From: Acidimicrobiaceae bacterium
Lineage (GTDB): Bacteria; Actinomycetota; Acidimicrobiia; Acidimicrobiales; Aldehydirespiratoraceae
Length of the DNA: 32,462 bases
Assembly (NCBI GenBank): GCA_026710865.1
Contig: JAPOQG010000272.1
Coordinates: 1 to 32,462 of the forward strand
Direction of reading: 5' to 3'
Part shown: positions 26,468 to 32,462 of the stretch, in pieces
Numbering within the stretch: the first letter of the stretch is position 1
Layout of the letters: the number at the start of each line of letters is the position of its first letter
Program-made: the position numbers and the translations under genes
The notes under the pieces: model-generated
What the model was told of the DNA's origin: nothing
Database searches by the model: none
What the model saw: only the letters and a program-made list of their open reading frames with translations

Positions 26468-27256
26468 ATGGCTCGGCTCCAGGTGATCGGCGGCGGCAAG
26501 ATGGGCGAGGCCCTGCTGGCCGGGCTGGTGTCCTACGGCTGGGCCGACTCCCACGAATTGCGCGTGGTCGACCCCGACCCCGCCCGGCGGGACGCGGTCA
26601 CCGGCGCTGCCCCGGGCGTCTCAGTGTCGGGCGAGCCGGTCGCTGATGCCGACGCGGTCATCGCGGTCAAGCCCGATGTGGTGGCGGCCGTGCTTCCCGC
26701 GCTGGCTGCGGCCGGCGTGGGGCGGGTCCTGTCGATCGCGGCCGGCGTGCGGACCGGCGCGATCGAGGCCGGGCTGCCGCCGGGGACTCCGGTGGTGCGG
26801 GCCATGCCCAACACGCCCGCGCTGGTCGGCCAGGGCGCGGCCGCCATCGCGGCGGGATCGGCCGCGTCGGGCGAGGACGTCGCCTGGGCCCGCGGGATCC
26901 TCGAGGCGGTGGGCACGGTCGCGGTCGTGAGCGAAGCCGACCTCGACGCGGTGACCGGCCTGTCGGGCAGCGGCCCCGCCTACCTGTTCCGGCTGGCCGA
27001 GGCTCTGCGGGCCGCGGGAACGGCCCAGGGCCTCGATCCGGCCACCGCCGACGCCCTCACCCGCCAGACCCTGCTGGGGGCCGCGACGCTGCTGGCCTCC
27101 TCCAGTGAGGATCCGGGGCGCCTGCGCGAGAACGTCACCTCTCCGGGCGGCACCACCGCCGCCGGCCTGGCGGTGATGGACGCCGCCGATTTCATGGGCC
27201 TGATCGACCGGGTGGTGGATGCGGCCACCAGGCGCTCCCGGGAGCTGGGCCAGTGA
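26468..27256 (+). CDS. proC: Pyrroline-5-carboxylate reductase
   Basis: 262 residues, NAD(P)H-dependent, last step of proline synthesis. The N-terminal Rossmann motif is VIGGGKMGEALLAG. VVRAMPNTPALVGQGAAAIA is the family's RxMPNTP block, and the C-terminal helical domain carries AVTGLSGSGPAYLF, RQTLLGAATLL and VTSPGGTTAAGL. All three expected signatures are intact. ATG 26468 (MARLQVIGG) matches the usual family start and follows a TAGCAT element. It sits 26 bp after the transporter, and its stop overlaps the next gene (GTGA). Heads the biosynthetic block that continues into the haem genes. Confidence 0.95.
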   Translation: MARLQVIGGGKMGEALLAGLVSYGWADSHELRVVDPDPARRDAVTGAAPGVSVSGEPVADADAVIAVKPDVVAAVLPALAAAGVGRVLSIAAGVRTGAIEAGLPPGTPVVRAMPNTPALVGQGAAAIAAGSAASGEDVAWARGILEAVGTVAVVSEADLDAVTGLSGSGPAYLFRLAEALRAAGTAQGLDPATADALTRQTLLGAATLLASSSEDPGRLRENVTSPGGTTAAGLAVMDAADFMGLIDRVVDAATRRSRELGQ

Positions 27257-28200
27257 CACCGGGGGCCGCGACCGGCCGGGACGGCGGGTACGACACCATC
27301 TCGTTCCTGTCCGACTACGGCCACGCCGACGAGTTCGTCGGGGTGGTCCACTCGGTGATCGCCGCCATCGCGCCCCATGTCCGGGTGGTGGACGTCACCC
27401 ACGGCGTCGCGGCGTGCGACGTGCGGTCCGGCGGTCTGGCCCTGGCCCGGGCCGCCCAGTACCTCCTCCCCGGCGTGGTCCTCGCGGTGGTGGACCCCGG
27501 CGTGGGAACCGACCGGCGGGCGGTGGCGGTGGAAGTGGGGGACGGCGCCTCGGTGCTGGTAGGACCGGACAACGGGCTGCTGGCCCCGGCGGTGGCCCTC
27601 GTCGGCGGCGCCGGCCGGGCCGTGGAGCTGGCCGGCGGAGACTATCGACTCGAGGCCCAGCCCGAGCTGGGATCGACCTTCGACGGCCGCGACGTGTTCG
27701 CCCCCGCCGCCGCGCACCTCTGCTGCGGTATGCCCCTCAGCGCCCTCGGGCCGCCCATCGATCCGGCCACCCTGATGCCTGGGATGCTGCCGCTCAGCAG
27801 CCGCGAGGGTGACGACCTGGTGGCCGAGGTGCTGTGGATCGACCGCTTCGGGAACTGCCAGCTCAACCTCGATCCCGCCGAACTGGACGACCTGGCTCCA
27901 GCCGGGGCCCCACTGCAGGTCACGGCCGGGGAGGACCTCCGCACCGCCGAGCGGGTCCGTGCCTACGCGGAGGTGTCGCCGGGCCGGGTGGGCCTGATAA
28001 CCGACTCGAGCGGCCTGGTGTCGCTGGCGGTGCCGAGGAGGTCCGCCGCCGACGATCTCGGCCTCCACGAGGGGGCCGAGGTGCGGATCGGTGCTGCCGA
28101 CGCCGGGGGCTCGGACCGTGCTCCGGCGACAGCCACGCGGGTCGGCCTGGGACGCCGGCCGGCGGCGCCCGCAGGACACGACATCGGAGGCGGACCATGA
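27253..28200 (+). CDS. SAM hydroxide adenosyltransferase (DUF62 family)
   Basis: 315 residues. SFLSDYGHADEFVGVVHSVI at the N-terminus and AVVDPGVGTDRRAVAVEVG are the signature blocks of the DUF62/SalL-fluorinase superfamily. Most bacterial members hydrolyse S-adenosylmethionine to adenosine and methionine using water. GPDNGLL and IDRFGNCQLNL match the rest of the family. The halogenase members have a distinctive extra loop, which I do not see. GTG 27253 overlaps the proC stop, so translation is coupled. The final ~35 residues are Ala/Gly/Arg-rich and probably disordered. Why it is linked to proC is unknown; it could adjust SAM levels. Confidence 0.87.
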   Translation: MTPGAATGRDGGYDTISFLSDYGHADEFVGVVHSVIAAIAPHVRVVDVTHGVAACDVRSGGLALARAAQYLLPGVVLAVVDPGVGTDRRAVAVEVGDGASVLVGPDNGLLAPAVALVGGAGRAVELAGGDYRLEAQPELGSTFDGRDVFAPAAAHLCCGMPLSALGPPIDPATLMPGMLPLSSREGDDLVAEVLWIDRFGNCQLNLDPAELDDLAPAGAPLQVTAGEDLRTAERVRAYAEVSPGRVGLITDSSGLVSLAVPRRSAADDLGLHEGAEVRIGAADAGGSDRAPATATRVGLGRRPAAPAGHDIGGGP

Positions 28201-28286
28201 GGCCGGGAACCACCATCGTACTAGTGGCCCTGATGGCGATCATCGTGATCGCCGGGGTGTTGCAACTCTTCCTCCTGGCCCGCTGA
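28197..28286 (+). CDS. 29-residue single-pass membrane peptide
   Basis: It starts at an ATGA overlap with the preceding SAM hydrolase stop and reads MRPGTTIVLVALMAIIVIAG followed by VLQLFLLAR. This is a positively charged N-terminus, one ~22-residue hydrophobic helix and a terminal arginine. The sequence is not an accident of the neighbouring frame's codons, because it lies almost wholly beyond that gene's stop. Small membrane peptides of this kind are common and usually missed. No homologue is recognised, and the function is unknown. Confidence 0.6.
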   Translation: MRPGTTIVLVALMAIIVIAGVLQLFLLAR

Positions 28287-28359
28287 CGGCCGCCCTCGCC
28301 CGCCGGCGCGCTCGGCCTTCAAACCGGTCATTCCCTGCCCGGCAGCCGGTGGGCGGCGA

Positions 28360-28365
28360 TAGCAT
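28360..28365 (+). promoter_or_regulatory. Leaderless-type -10 (TAGCAT) of hemA
   Basis: TAGCAT ends 8 nt before GTG 28374. Same hexamer as before proC. No ribosome site lies between. Confidence 0.55.
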
Positions 28366-28373
28366 CGCGCCCA

Positions 28374-29633
28374 GTGTCGCTGGTAGTCGTCGGTAGCAAT
28401 CACCGATCCACGCCGCTTGATCGGCTCGAGCGGATGACGGTCGCGTCCGGCGACCTCTCCAAGATTCTCCACGAGCTGGCGTCGGCCACCCATCTCAGCG
28501 AGGCGGTGCTGCTGTCGACCTGCAACCGCATCGAGGTCTACGCCTACGCCGAGCGCTTCCACGGCGGCTACGCCGACATCCGCGAAGTACTCGCTGTGCA
28601 CTCGGGGCTCCCCCCTGAGACCGTCGCCGACGAGCTCTACTCCCTGCACGACGCCGAAGCGGTGCAACACCTGTTCAGCGTGGCCGCCGGGCTCGACTCG
28701 GTGGTGGTGGGCGAGCACGAGGTCCTGGGCCAGGTTCGGGACGCCTGGCAGACCGCACAGGCCGAGGGCACCGTGGGCGCGCTGCTCGATCCTCTCTTCC
28801 GCCGGGCGGTCGAGGCCGGCAAGAAGGCCAGAGCCACCACCGGCATCTCCCAAGGCGTCGCGTCGCTGTCGCATGCCGCGGTGGCGCTGGCCACCGAGCG
28901 TCTCGGCACTCTGTCGGGCCGGCGAGTGCTGGTGCTGGGCGCGGGGGACGTGGCCACCGGCACCCTGAGGTCGCTGGCCGACGCGGGCGCAGCCGACATC
29001 GCCGTGGCCAACCGCACCCCGGACCGGGCCGCGGCCGCGGCAGAGACCTGCGGTGGGCGCGCCGTGAGCCTCGACCAGCTGGAGGCGGCACTGGTGGCAG
29101 CCGATGTCGTCATCACCACCACCGGCGCCACCGACATCGTGCTGGAGCACAGCGACATCGACACCGTGATGACCCGGCGGGGCGGAGCGGGCCTGCTGAT
29201 CGTCGACGTGGCCGTTCCCCGCGACGTGGATCCGGCCGCCCGGGAACGGCCGGGCGTGACGCTTCTCGACATGGACGACCTGGGCGACTTCGTCCAGCAG
29301 GGCCGGGGCGGCAGGGAGCGGGAGATCGACGCGGTGACCGCCATCGTCGACGACGAGGTCGGGCGCTACCTGGCCGAAGCCTCGGCCCGGGAAGTCGCAC
29401 CCCTGATCACAGCTCTGAGGTCCCGGGCCGATCGGGTGACCGCGGCCGAGCTGGACCGGCACCGCTCACGTCTCGCCGATCTCACCCCCGCTCAGCGCGC
29501 CGCGGTGGAGGCGCTGCTGCACGGCGTGGTGAACAAGCTGCTCCACGAGCCGACGGTGAGGCTCAAGGACGCGGCCGGCCATGCCCGGGGCGACCGGCTG
29601 GCTGAAGCGCTGCGCGATCTGTTCGACCTGTAG
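28374..29633 (+). CDS. hemA: Glutamyl-tRNA reductase
   Basis: 419 residues catalysing the first committed step of C5 tetrapyrrole synthesis, the NADPH reduction of glutamyl-tRNA to glutamate-1-semialdehyde. The catalytic domain has SNHRSTPLDRLERM and the thioester cysteine C50 in LLSTCNRIEVYAYAE. GLDSVVVGEHEVLGQVRDAW is the conserved substrate block. The NADPH-binding motif is VLVLGAGDVATGTLRSLADA, and a C-terminal dimerisation domain ends with LLHGVVNKLLHEPT. GTG 28374 is supported by a TAGCAT element and by the family start. It opens the hemACDB cluster; no hemL is in view. Confidence 0.96.
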   Translation: MSLVVVGSNHRSTPLDRLERMTVASGDLSKILHELASATHLSEAVLLSTCNRIEVYAYAERFHGGYADIREVLAVHSGLPPETVADELYSLHDAEAVQHLFSVAAGLDSVVVGEHEVLGQVRDAWQTAQAEGTVGALLDPLFRRAVEAGKKARATTGISQGVASLSHAAVALATERLGTLSGRRVLVLGAGDVATGTLRSLADAGAADIAVANRTPDRAAAAAETCGGRAVSLDQLEAALVAADVVITTTGATDIVLEHSDIDTVMTRRGGAGLLIVDVAVPRDVDPAARERPGVTLLDMDDLGDFVQQGRGGREREIDAVTAIVDDEVGRYLAEASAREVAPLITALRSRADRVTAAELDRHRSRLADLTPAQRAAVEALLHGVVNKLLHEPTVRLKDAAGHARGDRLAEALRDLFDL

Positions 29634-29783
29634 CGAGCACGGCCGGCATCGGCTGGCACGAGATCGTTGGCAAGTTCTTCCGGTCGTTATGGGAACTATT
29701 TCCCCACAACTCCCGGAAGTTCGGACGAAGGCGGGGCGCGAATCGCAGCCGTGTCGGCTAGTAAGCATCTCGTGAGGACTCCA
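29634..29783 (+). promoter_or_regulatory. hemA-hemC gap with nested inverted repeats
   Basis: A 150-bp gap, longer than others in this cluster and less GC-rich in its middle. CTTCCGG (29677-29683) pairs with CCGGAAG (29713-29719). Nested inside is GGGAA-CTAT-TTCCC (29691-29704). It could be an operator, a leader structure of hemC, or an mRNA processing site. Confidence 0.45.
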
Positions 29784-30677
29784 GTGCTGCGGGCGGCGAC
29801 TCGGACCAGCCCGCTAGCCGGCCGACAGACCGAGATCGTGTTGGAACTGCTGTCGGCGACCTGCGGCATCGAGACCGAGGCGGTTGCGGTGTCGACCGTG
29901 GGCGATCGCCGTTTCGACACGCCGATCCACGAGATGGGGGGCAAGGGCGTGTTCGTGAAGGAGGTGCAGGCCGCGGTGCTCGACGGCCGGGCCGACATAG
30001 CGGTGCACTCGGCCAAGGACCTGCCGTCGTCGACCCCGGAGGGCCTGTTGCTGGCCGCGGTGACGCGGCGCGGCGACCCCCGCGACGCGTTGGTGGGCTG
30101 CCCGCTGGCCGATCTGCCTTACGGCGCTACGGTGGCCACGGGCTCGGTGCGCCGCAAGGCCCAGCTCGCCTGGCTGCGGCCCGATCTGACGTTTGCGGAG
30201 CTGCGGGGCAACATCGCCACCCGGCTCGACAAGGCGGCCGGCTTCGACGCCATCGTCATGGCTGCGGTGGCTCTGGGCCGGCTCGGGCTCGAGCCGGATG
30301 TGCTCGACGTGCTCGAGCCGGACATGTTCGTGCCGCAGGTCGGCCAGGGGGCCATCGCGGTGGAGTGCCGGAGCGACGACCGGGAGACTCTCAGGACGCT
30401 GTCCGCCATCGAGCACCAGCCCAGCCGGCGGGCCGTCGACGCGGAGCGCGCCTTCCTGGCCGAGTTGGGCGGCGACTGCAGCCTTCCCGCGGGCGCTCAC
30501 GCAGCGGACGCTCCCGGCGGCGGCCTGGAGCTGACGGGCCTGCTGGCATCGCTCGATGGCCGCGTGCTGATACGCGACACCCGCCGGGGCCGCGACCCCT
30601 CCACGCTGGGCCGGGCGGTCGCCCGGCACCTGTTGGACGACTGCGGGGGCCGGGTACTGCTGGGGGCCGACCGATGA
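29784..30677 (+). CDS. hemC: Porphobilinogen deaminase (hydroxymethylbilane synthase)
   Basis: 297 residues that join four porphobilinogens into hydroxymethylbilane. Blocks are LRAATRTSPLAGRQT (N-terminal signature), IHEMGGKGVFVKEVQAAVLD, IAVHSAKDLPSSTPEGL, TGSVRRKAQL and GQGAIAVECR. The dipyrromethane cofactor cysteine is in LGGDCSLPAGAHA, about residue 232. GTG 29784 is chosen because GAGG lies 6 nt upstream and the family motif begins at once. In-frame GTGs at 29772 and 29751 are alternatives adding 4 or 11 residues. The stop overlaps a small ORF that leads into hemD. Confidence 0.93.
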   Translation: MLRAATRTSPLAGRQTEIVLELLSATCGIETEAVAVSTVGDRRFDTPIHEMGGKGVFVKEVQAAVLDGRADIAVHSAKDLPSSTPEGLLLAAVTRRGDPRDALVGCPLADLPYGATVATGSVRRKAQLAWLRPDLTFAELRGNIATRLDKAAGFDAIVMAAVALGRLGLEPDVLDVLEPDMFVPQVGQGAIAVECRSDDRETLRTLSAIEHQPSRRAVDAERAFLAELGGDCSLPAGAHAADAPGGGLELTGLLASLDGRVLIRDTRRGRDPSTLGRAVARHLLDDCGGRVLLGADR

Positions 30678-30739
30678 CCCACCCACTACACGCCGACGCC
30701 CACCCGCCAATCCCGCTGCGACTGCGAGCCGTCCGATGA
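30674..30739 (+). CDS. 21-codon coupling ORF between hemC and hemD
   Basis: ATG 30674 overlaps the hemC stop (ATGA), and its own TGA (30737-30739) overlaps the hemD ATG (ATGA again). The peptide starts MTHPLHADAHPPIPLRLRAV, is proline/histidine/arginine-rich and has no recognisable fold. It would carry terminating ribosomes from hemC to hemD. It is more likely a translational bridge than a functional peptide. Confidence 0.4.
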   Translation: MTHPLHADAHPPIPLRLRAVR

Positions 30740-31521
30740 GCCGGCCCCGGCCCCACGCACCCAAGCCGCTGGCCGGGCTGCGGATCGTGATCTGCCGGCC
30801 CCGGGAGCAGGCCAAGCCGCTGGCCGACGGTCTGGCCGCGGCCGGGGCCGAGGTGGTCAGCGCACCGGTCATCGCCATCACCGACCCCGCCGACGACGGC
30901 GCCGGGCTGCGGGCCGCGGTGGCGAGGCTGCGGGCTGGCGACTGGCTGGTGGTCACCAGTCCCAACGGTGCGGCCAGGGCCGCGGCCGGCGGGCCGCTGC
31001 CCGACGGCGTGAACGTCGCCGCCATCGGTCCGGGCACCGCCGGCCGGGCGGTCGCGGCCGGCTTGACGGTGCGCATGGTGCCCGACCGGTCCATCGCCGA
31101 GGGCCTGGTGCAGGCCTTCCCGCCCCCCGATCCCGACGGTGGCCGCCTGGTGGTGCTGGCCCGGGCCGCGGTGGCCCGCTCCGTGCTGCCCGACGAGCTG
31201 CGAGCGGCGGGCTGGGAGGTGCTCGACGTGGCCGCCTACCGCAACGTCGCCGCGGCGCTAGGCGACGACCAGCGCCAGGCGGTGGCCGCCTCCGACGGCG
31301 TGGTGTTCACGTCGTCGTCCACCGTGAAGCGCCTGGTGGCCGAGGTCGGCGCCCCCGCCGTCCCGCCTCTGGTGGCGTCCATCGGTCCGGCCACCTCGGC
31401 CACCGCGGCCGAGCACGGCCTGGAGGTCACCGTGGAGGCCGCCGAGCACACCATCGACGGAGTGGTGGCCGCGCTGGTCCGCCACGCCCGCTCGTGGTCG
31501 GCCTCCGGCGACGGTGGGTAG
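30736..31521 (+). CDS. hemD: Uroporphyrinogen-III synthase
   Basis: 261 residues that cyclise hydroxymethylbilane to uroporphyrinogen III with ring D inversion. The family is poorly conserved. Supporting blocks are GLRIVICRPREQAKPLADGL at the start, a WLVVTSPNGA loop, AAIGPGTAGRAV, then DGVVFTSSSTVKRLV and SIGPATSATAAEHGLEV in the second lobe. Its place between hemC and hemB confirms the call. The start ATG 30736 overlaps the stop of the 21-codon ORF. The stop codon TAG also forms the first bases of a TAGCCT element before hemB. Confidence 0.92.
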   Translation: MSRPRPHAPKPLAGLRIVICRPREQAKPLADGLAAAGAEVVSAPVIAITDPADDGAGLRAAVARLRAGDWLVVTSPNGAARAAAGGPLPDGVNVAAIGPGTAGRAVAAGLTVRMVPDRSIAEGLVQAFPPPDPDGGRLVVLARAAVARSVLPDELRAAGWEVLDVAAYRNVAAALGDDQRQAVAASDGVVFTSSSTVKRLVAEVGAPAVPPLVASIGPATSATAAEHGLEVTVEAAEHTIDGVVAALVRHARSWSASGDGG

Positions 31522-31524
31522 CCT
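31519..31524 (+). promoter_or_regulatory. Leaderless-type -10 (TAGCCT) of hemB
   Basis: TAGCCT overlaps the hemD stop and ends 6 nt before GTG 31531. The AGG next to the start is too close to be a good ribosome site, so a leaderless start is possible alongside read-through from hemD. Confidence 0.4.
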
Positions 31525-31530
31525 CGCAGG

Positions 31531-32462
31531 GTGAACTTCCCGCAGCGGCGCATGCGCCGGCTGCGCCGTACCCCGGCACTGCGGCGGCTCGTGACCGAGC
31601 ACCGGCTGCACCCCGCCGACTTCATCGCGCCGCTGTTCGTGCGCGAGGGCATCGACGAGCCCGAGCCCATCGTGTCGATGCCCGGACAGTTCCAGCACAC
31701 CCGGGCGTCGCTGCGGGCCGAGGTCAAGGAACTGCACGCCCTCGGCGTCGGCGCGGTGGTGCTGTTCGGCGTGCCCGAGCGCAAGGACCACATCGGCTCC
31801 GAGGCCTGGAACCCCGACGGGATCGTTCAGGTGGCGCTGGCCGACCTGCGCTCGGACCTCGGCGACGAGATCGTGCTGATCGCCGACCTGTGCATGGACG
31901 AGTACACAGACCACGGCCACTGCGGCCTGCTCGACGGCCGCGGCGACGTAGAGAACGACGCCACCCTCGAAGTGTACGCCCGCATCGCGCTGGCCCAGGC
32001 TGCCGCGGGCGCCGACATCGTGGCCCCCTCGGGGATGATGGACGGCCAGGTCGGCGCCATCCGCACCGCCCTAGACGGGTCCGGGTTCGAGCAGACCGCC
32101 ATCCTCGCCTACGCAGCCAAGTACGCCACCGCCCTGTACGGCCCGTTCCGCGATGCCGTGGACGTGACCATCGCGGGCGGCGGCGACCGCCGCGCCTACC
32201 AGCAGGACGTGGCCGGCGCCCGGGAGGCCCTCGAGGAGATCCGCCTCGACGTGGCCGAGGGCGCCGACATGGTGATGGTGAAGCCCGCGCTGGCGTTCCT
32301 GGATGTGATCGCGGCGGCCCGGCGCGCCTGCGACCTTCCGCTGGCCGCCTATCACGTCTCCGGCGAGTACGCGATGGTGTGCGCCGCGGCCGAGCGGGGC
32401 TGGCTCGATCTCGACGCGGTCGCATACGAGCACGTCCTGGCCATCCGCCGGGCCGGGGCCGA
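31531..32462 (+). CDS. hemB: Delta-aminolevulinic acid dehydratase (partial, runs off the window)
   Basis: 310 codons from GTG 31531 to the window end, lacking only about the last 15-20 residues. It condenses two 5-aminolevulinates to porphobilinogen. Blocks are RRLRRTPALRRLV (N-terminal arm), PLFVREG, ADLCMDEYTDHGHCG (metal site), APSGMMDGQVGAIR, AYAAKYATALYGPFR with one Schiff-base lysine, and MVMVKPALAFLDVI with the other. The metal site is C-x-D-x7-C rather than the C-x-C-x7-C of classical zinc enzymes, so one ligand differs. Last gene of the hemACDB run in view. Confidence 0.95.
   Translation, partial: MNFPQRRMRRLRRTPALRRLVTEHRLHPADFIAPLFVREGIDEPEPIVSMPGQFQHTRASLRAEVKELHALGVGAVVLFGVPERKDHIGSEAWNPDGIVQVALADLRSDLGDEIVLIADLCMDEYTDHGHCGLLDGRGDVENDATLEVYARIALAQAAAGADIVAPSGMMDGQVGAIRTALDGSGFEQTAILAYAAKYATALYGPFRDAVDVTIAGGGDRRAYQQDVAGAREALEEIRLDVAEGADMVMVKPALAFLDVIAAARRACDLPLAAYHVSGEYAMVCAAAERGWLDLDAVAYEHVLAIRRAGA

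Noticed and set aside
27253-28200. Fluorinase/chlorinase (SalL-like) halogenating enzyme
   Set aside because: The sequence fits the broad SAM hydroxide adenosyltransferase family, and I see no halogenase-specific insertion or natural-product genes nearby.

Overview
The window is a GC-rich actinobacterial-type chromosome segment. Evidence for this is the strong G/C third-position bias, frequent GTG starts, a small 3Fe-4S ferredoxin of the actinobacterial P450-partner type, repeated TANNNT -10 hexamers placed 6-8 nt before start codons (leaderless transcription), and a proC-hemA-hemC-hemD-hemB order. An Acidimicrobiia-like member of Actinomycetota with a diet of methylated amines is my best guess. 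That lineage call is inference, because no rRNA or ribosomal marker is present.

Layout. (1) 1-3,200: the tail of an unknown gene, a frameshifted remnant of a bacterial Ig-like repeat protein, ilvE, a PAS-LuxR regulator, a TetR regulator with a palindromic operator lying over a leaderless promoter, and tRNA-Arg(ACG). (2) 3,200-9,800 (minus strand): an EF-G-like GTPase, a ferredoxin, a non-pyrrolysine MttB-family methyltransferase, and a dimethylglycine-dehydrogenase-like flavoprotein with a GcvT domain. (3) 10,100-17,900 (minus strand): a defence/toxin-antitoxin island. It holds three intact and one truncated copy of a ~100-residue HTH protein, a tiny overlapping toxin-like ORF, vapB with an amber-interrupted vapC, and a very large type ISP-like restriction-modification protein (nuclease + DEAH helicase + N6-adenine methyltransferase). 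The C-terminal specificity region of that protein is split off and preceded by a five-unit tandem array. (4) 17,900-25,500: a second single-chain DMGDH-like flavoprotein, mgsC-mgsB-mgsA, divergent gmaS, and a betainyl-CoA-type thioesterase. (5) 25,500-32,462 (plus strand): an EamA transporter, proC, a SAM hydroxide adenosyltransferase, a 29-residue membrane peptide, and hemA-hemC-hemD-hemB (hemB cut by the window end).

How it works together. Regions 2 and 4 look like one quaternary/methylated-amine module. The thioesterase would release glycine betaine from betainyl-CoA, the MttB homologue and the flavoproteins would demethylate betaine-type substrates with one-carbon units passing to tetrahydrofolate, and GmaS plus Mgs would assimilate methylamine as N-methylglutamate. 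The usual four-subunit N-methylglutamate dehydrogenase is absent, and a fused flavoprotein-GcvT protein sits in its place.

The most unusual object is in the island. The ISP-like gene contains two G12 tracts and a (GA)15 tract. After the (GA)15 come five diverged copies of one ~40-residue segment lying in alternating frames. The out-of-register frames are free of stops, so each combination of tract lengths makes the protein end exactly after one in-register copy. This reads as a phase-variable switch of alternative protein tails.
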